Assembly: GCA_964606385.1 (NCBI GenBank)
Contig: CAZSFZ010000005.1
Span: 62,001-126,000 of the forward strand
DNA: 64,000 bases
Origin: Aquincolibacterium sp964606385
GTDB lineage: Bacteria > Omnitrophota > Omnitrophia > Omnitrophales > Aquincolibacteriaceae
Direction of reading: 5' to 3'
Shown here: one piece after another, positions 52,655 to 60,821 of the stretch
Layout of the letters: the number at the start of each line of letters is the position of its first letter
Numbering within the stretch: position 1 is the first letter of the stretch
Made by a program: the position numbers and the translations under genes
The notes under the pieces: generated by a model
Told to the model about the DNA's origin: nothing
Databases searched by the model: none
Seen by the model: only the letters and a program-made list of their open reading frames with translations

Positions 52655-53200
52655 ATGACGCCTAAAATCCACCGTAACAATATGGTATGGATCGATATGG
52701 AGATGTCCGGTCTCGATCCGGGGAAAGACAAGATCCTTGAGATCGCCACGATTATTACGGACGGGGACCTGAATATCCTGGCTGAGGGACCCGATCTTGT
52801 GATCCACCAGCCTGCCAGTGTGCTGCGCGGTATGGATGAATGGAACCAGAGCCATCACGCGAAGTCCGGTCTTATCGAGGCGGTCAAATCCTCGACCATG
52901 ACGATAAAAAAGGCGGAGCAATTGACGCTCGAGATCATCCAGGAATATTGTAAGCCCAAGAAAGCCCCCTTGTGCGGAAATTCAGTGCATCATGACCGGA
53001 GGTTCCTCATCCAATACATGCCGAAGATCGACGCGTTCCTCCATTACCGGCATGTGGACGTGAGTTCTCTCAAGGCGCTCATCGCGCGCTGGTACCCGAA
53101 GGACAAGGAGCCAGCGAAGGGGAAGTCTCACCGCGCGCTTTCGGACATCCGGGAATCGATCGCGGAGCTCCGGTTCTACCGGGAGCGTTATTTTAAATAG
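52655..53200 (+). CDS. orn: Oligoribonuclease
   Basis: DEDDh 3'-5' exoribonuclease that degrades 2-5-nt RNAs and pGpG, the product of c-di-GMP breakdown; essential in many bacteria. 181 aa, the standard length. Exo I VWIDMEMSGLDP (D14, E16), the Exo II region LCGNSVHHDRRFL, and Exo III HRALSDIRESI. AAGGACTGAA precedes the ATG, 1 nt after the upstream stop. pGpG removal would complement the GGDEF protein at 45.5 kb, though they are not linked. Confidence 0.95.
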   Translation: MTPKIHRNNMVWIDMEMSGLDPGKDKILEIATIITDGDLNILAEGPDLVIHQPASVLRGMDEWNQSHHAKSGLIEAVKSSTMTIKKAEQLTLEIIQEYCKPKKAPLCGNSVHHDRRFLIQYMPKIDAFLHYRHVDVSSLKALIARWYPKDKEPAKGKSHRALSDIRESIAELRFYRERYFK

Positions 53201-53279
53201 ACTGTTTTTAGGGTTTACTCAGGTATTTTTTGGTCGTTAATTAGTATTAAATGGAGTCAAACAACTTAGGAGGCAGTCC

Positions 53280-53654
53280 ATGAAGAACATTGCTATCGCA
53301 GCGATCGTGGCGGTTGCCATCGTCGTGTCCGCGTTGATCGTCAAGGTCGGGATGGAGAATTCAAAACGCATGAGCCCGCCGGAAGCCTACTCGCTTTTCG
53401 GCTATGAGGGCGTCGTGTATCGCCTGAATAATGTGAACGGGCGTATTGATGTGCTTGTGCCGAGCAACGAAGCGGCGCTTCTGTTCCCGGTCGGCCAGAT
53501 CCAGCTGCCCAATCCGAACGATAAGCTGACGGATGAGCAGAAGCAGAGCTTTTCGCAGAATATTCGCACGCTGTCCCAATACATTCAGGTCGAGCGAGCG
53601 CGCAGTCTCGGTTTGAAGGTGGAAGCGGCGCCGGTGCAAACCGCTCAAAAGTAA
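53280..53654 (+). CDS. Small membrane-anchored hypothetical protein (124 aa)
   Basis: Strong ribosome binding site (TAGGAGGCAG) before ATG 53280. One N-terminal transmembrane helix (IAIAAIVAVAIVVSALIV), then ~100 residues probably outside the membrane (GYEGVVYRLNNVNGRIDVLVPS). No known domain. It is followed by an elaborate hairpin (53683-53734). Confidence 0.7.
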   Translation: MKNIAIAAIVAVAIVVSALIVKVGMENSKRMSPPEAYSLFGYEGVVYRLNNVNGRIDVLVPSNEAALLFPVGQIQLPNPNDKLTDEQKQSFSQNIRTLSQYIQVERARSLGLKVEAAPVQTAQK

Positions 53655-53682
53655 GTTTGGTCGATTTTGGTTTTTAAACAAT

Positions 53683-53734
53683 GCGGGTCTGATGTGCGAG
53701 CGGCCTTTCAAAGGGCCTTCCATATCAGGCCCGC
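53683..53734 (+). terminator. Two-stage hairpin after the 124-aa gene
   Basis: GCGGGTCTGAT (53683-53693) pairs with ATCAGGCCCGC (53724-53734), enclosing an inner GGCCTTT/AAGGGCC stem. There is no strong T-run afterwards (GATTGTTTC), so it may act as a terminator or as an RNA end-protecting hairpin. Confidence 0.5.
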
Positions 53735-53790
53735 GATTGTTTCGGGTGAAGTAGGCCCCGCGCGGGTCAAAATTTTTTAGGATTAAACTT

Positions 53791-54681
53791 ATGCCGAAAA
53801 AACCTAAAAAAGCTCCTCAGAATATCATCGCGATCGTCTACGATTTCGACGGGACCCTGTCGCCTGGCAACATGCAGGAAGAAACGATCTTCAAGGCCTA
53901 CCGCATTCACAAGGACCAGTTCTGGGCGAGGTCCCAGGCGCTTGTGATCCGCAAAGGTTATGAAAAGACCCTCGCGTATCTGAAACTCTTGATCGACGAC
54001 CCCGTCTTCAAGCGGCGCCCGCTGACCAAAGAGAAACTCACGGAGTCCGCAAAGCACATCACTTATTATCCGGGGGTCGATGAGGGGTATTTTCCCCAGC
54101 TGGACGCTTTCCTGAGGTCGGTTCCTGAAGCGGTTGAGGCCGGCATCAGGGTTGAGCACTACATTATCTCCAGCGGGCTTCAGGAGATCTTGGATGGCGT
54201 TAGTATCCGGAAATATTTCAAAAAAATTTTTGCCTGCGAATATGATTATGAGAAAGGCCGGCCTGTTTTCCCGAAACTCGTCATCAATGATACGAATAAG
54301 ACGCAATTCCTTTTCCGCATCAACAAAGGGAAGCTCCATTTAAGTGAGAGCATCAACCAGCACATGCCGGAGTCCCAGCGGCGGATCCCTTTCCGGAATA
54401 TGATCTATGTCGGCGATGGGATCACGGATGTTCCCTCCATGACAGTCACCCAGCGCGCGGGGGGGCACGCGATCGCGGTCTTTGATCCGTCCCGGCGCGT
54501 TTCGCGCACCGTCAAGACCATGGTGGCCGAACATCGCGCGGAGCATTTCGCGCCCGCGGATTTCAGACCAAACTCGCTTTTTGTGAAGATCCTGCATCAG
54601 ACCCTCAAGAAGATCATCGCGTCGATCGTTTATCGGTCTTCGGCTGAGCGTTCCTCGGAGTGGGTGCGGCGGCACATGTAG
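53791..54681 (+). CDS. HAD-superfamily phosphatase (phosphoserine phosphatase-like)
   Basis: 296-aa cytoplasmic HAD hydrolase. Motif I VYDFDGTLS (D18 nucleophile, D20), motif II YIISSG, a conserved lysine, and motif IV YVGDGITD. The ISSG and long cap resemble HAD-IB (SerB-like) enzymes; the substrate is unknown. The C-terminal ~60 residues are basic and helical. TTAGGATT precedes the ATG. Confidence 0.85.
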   Translation: MPKKPKKAPQNIIAIVYDFDGTLSPGNMQEETIFKAYRIHKDQFWARSQALVIRKGYEKTLAYLKLLIDDPVFKRRPLTKEKLTESAKHITYYPGVDEGYFPQLDAFLRSVPEAVEAGIRVEHYIISSGLQEILDGVSIRKYFKKIFACEYDYEKGRPVFPKLVINDTNKTQFLFRINKGKLHLSESINQHMPESQRRIPFRNMIYVGDGITDVPSMTVTQRAGGHAIAVFDPSRRVSRTVKTMVAEHRAEHFAPADFRPNSLFVKILHQTLKKIIASIVYRSSAERSSEWVRRHM

Positions 54682-54714
54682 CGGCGCCGGTGTTTTTTGG
54701 GGGGGATCGTTCAG

Positions 54715-55686
54715 TCAGGCTGCCGCGTCATGGAAGTCGCGGATCAAACCCAGCAATTCTTTCGAGGAAGCGGCGCGGTTGATCTTGTTGCGGAGCTGGG
54801 CGACATTCGGACAGCCTTTGAAATACCACGAAGCGATCTTCCGTGACTGGAGCGCTCCTGTTTTTTCTCCTTCATATTTGATCTCGAGGCGGACATGTTC
54901 CGTGGCCACCCGTTTCTTTTCTTCCAGAGAAGGTTCTTTTGGGGCATGTCCCGCCAAGACAGCCCGTATGTTCTTGTAAATCCAGGGATTTCCGAGAGCG
55001 CCGCGGCCGATCGCGATCCCATCGCATCCCGATATCTCCAGCATTCGTTTTGCGTCCTCCGGGGCAAAAATATCTCCGTTCCCGAAAACGGGGATCTTGA
55101 TGGATTGCTTGATGAGCCCGATCACGCTCCAATCCGCTTTTCCCGTATAGCCCTGAGCCCGGGTCCGGCCATGGACGGTCACTGCGGACAGTCCATGCTT
55201 TTCGGCTAGGCGCGCGATCACGAGAGCCTCTTTGCCGCTGGGATCGGTGAACCCGGTACGCATTTTCACAGTCACGGGGATCTTTTTAATGTGAGCCATG
55301 ACGCGCTCAAAGATCTTTTCGGCGACCTCGGGACGCTGGAGGAGGGCCGAACCCGCGCCGGGGGTTGTGATCTTTCGCACGGGGCAACCGCAATTCAGGT
55401 CAAGGATGTCAAACCCCATCGATTCGATCATCGCGGCGGCCTTTCCCATCGATTCAGGGTTGTGTCCCACGAGCTGTGCTCCGAGGGGAGCGTCGCCCGG
55501 AACTCTGCGTGCAAGCGGCAGGGTTCGTTTGTTGCTGCGGGCCAGCGCTTCGGCGGAGATCATTTCCGTGAATGCCAATTCAAGTCCGAGATCGCGCGCG
55601 ATCATGCGGAAGGCGATGTCAGTGCAATCCGCCATAGGGGATTGGTAGATGGGGGCTTTAAGTGCGATCTTGCCGAGTTTAAGCAT
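54715..55686 (-). CDS. dus: tRNA-dihydrouridine synthase
   Basis: FMN enzyme reducing uridines in tRNA. The start is taken at ATG 55686 (MLKLGKIALKAPIYQSPMADCTD), where the family's conserved beginning lies. The open frame reaches 55797, but that extension crosses an intergenic repeat and matches nothing. 323 aa. Catalytic cysteine in LDLNCGCPVRK; HGRTRAQGYTGKADW, PVFGNGDIF and GIAIGRGALGNPW bind FMN and the tRNA uridine. Closest to the DusB branch. Convergent with the HAD gene. Confidence 0.93.
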   Translation of the reverse strand: MLKLGKIALKAPIYQSPMADCTDIAFRMIARDLGLELAFTEMISAEALARSNKRTLPLARRVPGDAPLGAQLVGHNPESMGKAAAMIESMGFDILDLNCGCPVRKITTPGAGSALLQRPEVAEKIFERVMAHIKKIPVTVKMRTGFTDPSGKEALVIARLAEKHGLSAVTVHGRTRAQGYTGKADWSVIGLIKQSIKIPVFGNGDIFAPEDAKRMLEISGCDGIAIGRGALGNPWIYKNIRAVLAGHAPKEPSLEEKKRVATEHVRLEIKYEGEKTGALQSRKIASWYFKGCPNVAQLRNKINRAASSKELLGLIRDFHDAAA

Positions 55687-55699
55687 CGATGTTCCGCTG

Positions 55700-55790
55700 A
55701 ATTTTGTAAATACGGTGCTCGTACCGCGATCCGTTTGATCCCAGGGGTTCGCAGTGCGGCACCGTTGACCCGCCAGAGATTTAATGTCAA
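55700..55790. repeat. Intergenic inverted repeat upstream of dus
   Basis: ACGGTGCTCGTACCG (about 55719) and GCAGTGCGGCACCGTT (55751-55766) contain complementary ACGGTGC/GCACCGT cores. GTGCTCGTACCG and GCAGTGC..ACCGTT.ACCC recur upstream of nrdG (36908-36930), so both sites may be members of one dispersed family. Confidence 0.45.
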
Positions 55791-55890
55791 ACGGCACTAG
55801 AAATATTTTCGAGTCAGGGTATAATAACCGAAATCAAGTCGCCCCGCCCAGATCTTTCATTTAGTTTTATAAGGGCGATCTGGACGGCCC

Positions 55891-55913
55891 CAATTTCAGA
55901 TGATCTGAAATTG
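55891..55913. promoter_or_regulatory. Palindrome with 11-bp arms upstream of the coiled-coil gene
   Basis: CAATTTCAGAT-G-ATCTGAAATTG is an odd palindrome with perfect arms, flanked by GGCCCCAAT/ATTGGGACC outer arms and by a pair of direct repeats GGGCGATCTGGAC (about 55873) and GGGCGATCCGGAC (about 55952). It could be an operator or a hairpin in a leader; it is about 130 bp before ATG 56039. Confidence 0.5.
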
Positions 55914-56038
55914 ATAGGTATTGGGACCGCCCTAGTCTTTATTTTATTTAACGGGCGATCCGGACCGGACTGTTTCCCATGGCGTTGCGGTGCCGGGATC
56001 AGGAACGGATTTTCAATTTAAAAGGAAAGGCAGAGCTT

Positions 56039-57634
56039 ATGTCCATGAGTGATCCCAAGTCAATCCATGCCGCTGAAGATTGGGGTGTCGTGCTCCAGTC
56101 GGTTCCCTCCAAGAACAAAAAAGAGGTTGTGAAGCGCATCGAGGAGATCTTCCAGATCGACAAGCGTGACGCGGAGCAGGTCCTCGCGAACATGCCGCTG
56201 ATCCTTGTGGATAACATTTCGTTCGGCCTGGCCGGCCGTATCAAGATCTATTTTCAGAAGATCGGCGCGGTGGCCGAAACGACCAATCACGAGATGATCA
56301 AGAAGAATTGTTTTCAGATCGTGTGGCCGCAGACACCGGACCTCTCTTTTTTCATGAAAAATGAAATGACTTCCGGGCAGGAGCAAAAAGGTGATGCGAA
56401 GGCTGCGGAGGCGGGTCCGGCGGACAAGAAAGCCGCGGAAAAGCCGGAAATGCTCAAGGCTCCCTCGGCGACCCCGGTTTCCGGCACGGCCTATACGCCT
56501 TCGCCGGCCGCACCGCTTCATCCGCCTATTGTTCCAAGACCTGTTCCGGCCGCTCCAACAAGCGCCCCCGCGCATCCGCCGATGCCACCGAAGCCGGTTC
56601 ATGAAGTGCCGTCCATACCATCGCACTACGTTGCGAGTGCCCCCAAGCCTGTTAATGACACACCTGTGCCTCCTCGTCCCGCTCCGGTGACCCCTGCCGA
56701 AAAGCCGGCCGCGACTGCGCCATCCGGGATCGATTCGGATTGGGAGCGCCGCGCCAAGGAGCTGAACGAGAAGCTGCGCCGGATCAATGAAGAAAAGGCG
56801 GCCATCCATGCCAAGCATGCCGAGGTCACTGAAAAAGTGAAGCAGGAACTGCACGCGCAACACACGGAAGTGACGGAGAAAGTTAAGAGCGAATACCAGC
56901 AGCAGCTCGAGGCCGAGAAGAAGAAACGGGAAGAGATCGCGAAGGCCTATGAAGATCTTCAGAAGCAGGCCCAAAAGCAAGAGCAGTTGACCCGCGAAGG
57001 GGAGGAGTGGAAGACCCGCGCGGTCGCGTTGGGTGAGAAGGTTCGGGAGCTTGAAACGAACCTGATGCAGAAGGCCACATCGCTTGAACAGCTCACGCAC
57101 CAGAAGGACGAGCTTGAAAAGATGGCGTCGGGCGCGAAGCATGATCTTTCGGCGCTTCGGGACCGCGAGCAGGAATTTTTCAAGAAGATCGAAGAGCTTG
57201 AACGCAGCGTGGAGCATATGGCCGAGTCCCTGAGGTCCCGGGACGGCGCCTTGGAGTCTTTTGAAAAGCAGATGCAGGAGCTTGCCGAGAAAGCGCAAGG
57301 GTACGACGCGTTACGCGTGGAGCATGCCCAGCTGGTTCGTGAGCGTGCGACGATCCGTCAGGAATATGACGGCAGGATCACAGAACAGGAAATGCGTCTG
57401 GCGAAGGCCGAAGAGGAGCACCGCCGCTACCGGAGCCGGATGGACCGCAAGAATGCCGCCGCGACACGTGAACTTGGGGAGTGGATCCGCGGCGTGGATA
57501 CGATCCGCCAGGGTCTGCAGAAACTGATCCTTTTCCTCGGAAGCGAATCCGCGGTGCTCGATACTGAAAAGAAGTCCACCCTCCGGTCGCCGCTCACCCG
57601 GGGTCCGGATGCCCCCAACCCGGAAAAGTACTGA
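56039..57634 (+). CDS. Coiled-coil protein with N-terminal L7/L12-like domain (531 aa)
   Basis: Start ATG 56039 behind AAAGGAAAGG. Residues about 20-95 (KKEVVKRIEEIFQIDKRD, FQKIGAVAETT) have the helix-strand pattern of the ribosomal L7/L12 C-terminal domain. Residues about 130-235 are Pro/Ala-rich and likely disordered. Residues about 240-500 form a long coiled coil rich in E, K, Q, R. No signal peptide. The function is unknown; the architecture suggests a cytoplasmic scaffold or structural protein. nnrE follows closely. Confidence 0.75.
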   Translation: MSMSDPKSIHAAEDWGVVLQSVPSKNKKEVVKRIEEIFQIDKRDAEQVLANMPLILVDNISFGLAGRIKIYFQKIGAVAETTNHEMIKKNCFQIVWPQTPDLSFFMKNEMTSGQEQKGDAKAAEAGPADKKAAEKPEMLKAPSATPVSGTAYTPSPAAPLHPPIVPRPVPAAPTSAPAHPPMPPKPVHEVPSIPSHYVASAPKPVNDTPVPPRPAPVTPAEKPAATAPSGIDSDWERRAKELNEKLRRINEEKAAIHAKHAEVTEKVKQELHAQHTEVTEKVKSEYQQQLEAEKKKREEIAKAYEDLQKQAQKQEQLTREGEEWKTRAVALGEKVRELETNLMQKATSLEQLTHQKDELEKMASGAKHDLSALRDREQEFFKKIEELERSVEHMAESLRSRDGALESFEKQMQELAEKAQGYDALRVEHAQLVRERATIRQEYDGRITEQEMRLAKAEEEHRRYRSRMDRKNAAATRELGEWIRGVDTIRQGLQKLILFLGSESAVLDTEKKSTLRSPLTRGPDAPNPEKY

Positions 57635-57644
57635 CCGGTCGGCG

Positions 57645-58310
57645 ATGAAGCGCGTGACGGCCGACGATATCCGCCGGCTGGACCTTTCCGCGGCGCGGGA
57701 TTATGCCATTCCCAGCGTCCTCCTGATGGAAAACGCCGGGAGAGCCGTTTCGGATGTGATCCTTCGGGACCATCCTTCCTGTAAAGTCCTGATCTTCGCG
57801 GGTAAAGGGAATAACGGCGGGGATGGGCTCGTCGTCGCAAGGCGTCTGGCGAATCTTGCCTACAAAGTCCGGGTCATCCTCTTCGAGTCTCCCTCCAACC
57901 TCAAAGCCGATCCGCTTCTCAATTATAATATCGCGGAAAAAATGGCTATTCCGATCACAGTTTCGGCGGCACTGTCTGAAAATGCTTTTCTTGATCTCTG
58001 TCGCGGATCGGATCTGATCGTGGATGCCATTTTCGGCATCGGGATCCATAGCTCCGTTCAAGGGATCTTCCGGGACGCGATCTCGGCGATCAACCGCTCC
58101 GGAAAGCCCGTTGTGAGCATTGATATTCCTTCAGGCCTCGACTCGGATACCGGGCGGATCCAAGGTGTTGCCGTGAAGGCGACGAGTACGGTGACCCTGG
58201 CTTTGCCGAAGCGCGGATTGTTCGAGGGGGAGGGACCTTCTTATGCCGGACGGGTCGAAGTGGCGGACATCGGGATCCCGCGCGACCTTCTCGCGCCGTA
58301 CCTGGACTAA
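57645..58310 (+). CDS. nnrE: NAD(P)H-hydrate epimerase (YjeF N-terminal domain)
   Basis: Repairs damaged NAD(P)H by epimerising R- and S-hydrates. 221 aa from ATG 57645 (MKRVTADDIRRLD, the usual family start); ATG 57609 lies inside the upstream gene. GKGNNGGDGLVVAR is the NAD(P)HX-binding loop, LIVDAIFGIG and SIDIPSGLDSDTG complete the fold. Only the epimerase half is present; the dehydratase (NnrD) half often fused to it is absent and must be elsewhere. It starts 10 nt after the coiled-coil gene. Confidence 0.93.
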   Translation: MKRVTADDIRRLDLSAARDYAIPSVLLMENAGRAVSDVILRDHPSCKVLIFAGKGNNGGDGLVVARRLANLAYKVRVILFESPSNLKADPLLNYNIAEKMAIPITVSAALSENAFLDLCRGSDLIVDAIFGIGIHSSVQGIFRDAISAINRSGKPVVSIDIPSGLDSDTGRIQGVAVKATSTVTLALPKRGLFEGEGPSYAGRVEVADIGIPRDLLAPYLD

Positions 58311-58370
58311 CGTCTTTTTTTACAACCACTTGCAATTTTTTCCGGTATTTTACCGGTGTATGTTTGTAAC

Positions 58371-58399
58371 TTGACACTCCCTGCGCTTTCTGATAAAAA
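58371..58399 (+). promoter_or_regulatory. Promoter upstream of lipA
   Basis: A perfect -35 TTGACA at 58371-58376, 17-nt spacer and TAAAAA at 58394-58399 (weak -10). It sits just downstream of a CCGGTA/TACCGG hairpin (about 58342-58356) that may end the previous transcript. Confidence 0.45.
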
Positions 58400-58453
58400 C
58401 GCTCCACTTTTCTTGATGGCGCTTCCATAACAAATGTGAAGGAAAGGTCCCAC

Positions 58454-59356
58454 GTGCGAACCTTCAGGCGTTTCCCGGACTGGTTGCGGCGGTCATTGCC
58501 CGAAAATTCTTCCCAGAGAACCCACGCCATTTTAAAGAAATACGAGCTGAACACTGTTTGCCGTTCCGCGATGTGCCCGAACAGCCACGAGTGCCACGCC
58601 CAGGACACGGCGACCTTCATGATCCTCGGCGGCGTTTGCACCCGCCATTGCGGGTTCTGCGCGGTGCCGACCGGTACGGGCGAACCGCTCCGGAGGGACG
58701 AACCCGAACGCGTGGCTTTTGCCGCAAAGGAATTAGGGCTGCGTTATGTGGTGATCACATCCGTGACTCGCGACGATCTTGCCGATGGAGGCGCCCATCA
58801 CTATGCCGACACCGTGCGCGCGGTGAAGCGTGAGATCCCGGATTCCCGGGTCGAGGTTCTGACCCCTGATTTTCATTCCCGCGAGGAACTGGTGCAATGC
58901 GTGGTGAACGCAGGCCCGGAAGTTTTCAATCATAACCTTGAGACGGTGGAACGCCTGCAGCGCGCGGTACGGCCCCAGGCGAATTATCATTGTTCGCTTA
59001 AAACACTTGAGATCGCCAAACGCCTGGCGCCGCAGCGGACGACCAAAAGCGGTCTGATGCTGGGGTTGGGGGAGACGGTGCCCGAGATCCTCGAAACGGG
59101 CCGGCACCTTCTTTCGGTCGGGGTCAGCATGCTGACCTTAGGCCAGTACCTGCAGCCGACTCGGCAAAGTCTGGAAGTCCAGGAGTATGTGACGCCTGAA
59201 AAATTCCAGGACCTGAGCCGTAAGCTTTCGGCGATGGGGTTCGATAAAGTTCTAGCGGGCGCCTATGTCCGCAGTTCTTATCACGCCCGCGAGACCTTTT
59301 CCGGTTTGGGGGACATGAAGACCTGCGGCCATACCGAGACTTGCACGGGAGTTTAG
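58454..59356 (+). CDS. lipA: Lipoyl synthase
   Basis: Radical SAM enzyme inserting two sulfurs into protein-bound octanoyl groups. The start is taken at GTG 58454, with AAGGAAAGG 7 nt upstream; GTG 58436 is an alternative. 300 aa. Both clusters are complete: auxiliary C36-x4-C41-x5-C47 and radical SAM C62-x3-C66-x2-C69. LTPDF and NHNLETVERL are family signatures. The next gene encodes a lipoyl-type domain without the usual lysine. Confidence 0.95.
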   Translation: MRTFRRFPDWLRRSLPENSSQRTHAILKKYELNTVCRSAMCPNSHECHAQDTATFMILGGVCTRHCGFCAVPTGTGEPLRRDEPERVAFAAKELGLRYVVITSVTRDDLADGGAHHYADTVRAVKREIPDSRVEVLTPDFHSREELVQCVVNAGPEVFNHNLETVERLQRAVRPQANYHCSLKTLEIAKRLAPQRTTKSGLMLGLGETVPEILETGRHLLSVGVSMLTLGQYLQPTRQSLEVQEYVTPEKFQDLSRKLSAMGFDKVLAGAYVRSSYHARETFSGLGDMKTCGHTETCTGV

Positions 59357-59456
59357 TCCCAAGACGTGCCCATTTCAGAACCTGAGAGCGGGGCGATCCT
59401 TGCCGACCCTCTCAGGAAAAAACAGAAGACAAGCATCAGGAAAGGAGAGACCGGCG

Positions 59457-59732
59457 ATGTACGAAGTGCTTGCCAAAGGGTTGGGAAAGAATGTGGATGA
59501 AGCGACGGTGAAGACGTGGTTCTTCGAAGAGGGGGACACGGTCTCCGAAGGCGATGACCTTGTGGAGCTTGCGACAGAAGATGCTGTGGTCATGATCTCC
59601 GCGCCTGTTTCGGGTACTTTAGCGGAAGTTTGTATTGATGAAGATGATACGGTCCAGCGCGATGAAGTGCTTTGCGTCATCGACGACGAAGAAGGCGGGC
59701 TGGGCGACGAAGAGGATGAGGAAGAGGCGTAA
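59457..59732 (+). CDS. Biotin/lipoyl-like domain protein lacking the attachment lysine (91 aa)
   Basis: ATG 59457 behind AAAGGAGAGA. 91 aa: a single biotinyl/lipoyl-type barrel (about 1-77), TVKTWFFEEGDTVSEGDDLVELATEDAVVMISAPVSG, followed by an acidic tail of D/E/G. In true carriers the hairpin reads T-D-K-A or M-K-M; here it reads T-E-D-A, with no lysine at the turn (the only lysines are K7, K11 and K19). So it is probably not lipoylated or biotinylated at the usual site. The adjacency to lipA (100 nt) hints at a related role, such as a scaffold or decoy. Confidence 0.8.
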   Translation: MYEVLAKGLGKNVDEATVKTWFFEEGDTVSEGDDLVELATEDAVVMISAPVSGTLAEVCIDEDDTVQRDEVLCVIDDEEGGLGDEEDEEEA

Positions 59733-59745
59733 GCCTTCTAAAATA

Positions 59746-60813
59746 ATGACAGAAATTCTCAGGCTTAAAAGTCCCGCCGATTTTATCGGGAAACAGGGAA
59801 ACGGTGTTATCAGCTTCGGTTCCGGGCAGCCCGACCTTCCACCCCCGCCGGAGGCCTTTCAGGGGATCGACCTGACGCGCGACCTGCGCTACGGCCTCAT
59901 CCAGGGTGAGGTCAAACTGCGCGAAAGTCTCGCCAAGGAATATCCCGGCTCTACCGCCGAAAATTTCGTCATCACGAACGGCGCGTCAGAAGCGCTGGAC
60001 CTCATTTTTAGGGCATGGGGAAAAGGCGAGAAGGTACTGCTTCCGCGGCCGTATTATTATTCCTATCTTCCCATCATCGAAATGGCGGGCATGGTTCCGG
60101 TCTTTACGGACCTTGTGGACGGCCGCATCGATCTGGAGGATTTCAAAAAGAAGATCAAGGATTGCCGCGCGGTCTTGATCAATTCTCCTTCCAATCCGAC
60201 CGGACGGGTCGAGGCCATCGAGACCCTGAAAGAGATCGAGCAGATCACGCAGAAGCTCGGTGTTTATATCGTCTCGGATGAGGTGTACAAGGACCTGATC
60301 TACGAGCGCGAAAATTATCACCTGAAGGGTGATCATGTGATCACCGTTAATTCGTTTTCGAAGACTTACTGCATGTGCGGTGTGCGGGTCGGCTATCTTT
60401 GGAGTTCCGATAAAAAGGTGGTCGAAGACGTTTGTGAGATGAAGACGCATACCTCGATGAATACGAATCTGGTGGGGCAAGATATGGCGCTTTCCGCGAT
60501 GAAGGCCCCCAAGGACTATATCGCGAAGCAGCAGAAGATATGGCGCGAACGCCGGGATTACATCTATAAGGGATTGCTGGAACTGGGCTTCGATCTGTGG
60601 AAACCGGAGGGGGCCTTCTATGTGCTCCCGAAGTGCAAGAACGCACGCGAATTCCTCTCCGTCCTTTACAATGATTTTAAAGTGATCACCTACCTTGGGG
60701 AATGGTTCGGAGCGCCTGACAGGATCCGCCTGAGCTACGCGCTCGACATCTGCCAGATCGAGGAAGGCCTCGGCCGCATCCGGCAAGCCATGAAAAAGGT
60801 TGCGGTGCTTTAA
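59746..60813 (+). CDS. Pyridoxal-phosphate aminotransferase, class I/II
   Basis: Fold-type I aminotransferase. ATG 59746 (MTEILRLKSPADFIGK) is chosen over an open frame reaching back into the preceding gene. 355 aa. NGASEALDLIF, SPSNPTGRV, SDEVYKDLIYE, PLP lysine K206 in NSFSKTYCM, and the substrate arginine in RIRLSYAL. Close to aspartate/aromatic aminotransferases; the substrate is not determined. It follows the lipoyl-like gene by 13 nt. Confidence 0.88.
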   Translation: MTEILRLKSPADFIGKQGNGVISFGSGQPDLPPPPEAFQGIDLTRDLRYGLIQGEVKLRESLAKEYPGSTAENFVITNGASEALDLIFRAWGKGEKVLLPRPYYYSYLPIIEMAGMVPVFTDLVDGRIDLEDFKKKIKDCRAVLINSPSNPTGRVEAIETLKEIEQITQKLGVYIVSDEVYKDLIYERENYHLKGDHVITVNSFSKTYCMCGVRVGYLWSSDKKVVEDVCEMKTHTSMNTNLVGQDMALSAMKAPKDYIAKQQKIWRERRDYIYKGLLELGFDLWKPEGAFYVLPKCKNAREFLSVLYNDFKVITYLGEWFGAPDRIRLSYALDICQIEEGLGRIRQAMKKVAVL

Positions 60814-60821
60814 AAGGCGCC

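Noticed and set aside
55687..55797. N-terminal extension of the dus reading frame
   Set aside because: The extra 37 codons run through an intergenic inverted repeat and match nothing before the family's conserved start.
56060..57298. 412-codon minus-strand frame opposite the coiled-coil gene
   Set aside because: The Leu/Arg-rich translation is the antisense of a Glu/Lys-rich coiled coil; no ribosome binding site or domain.
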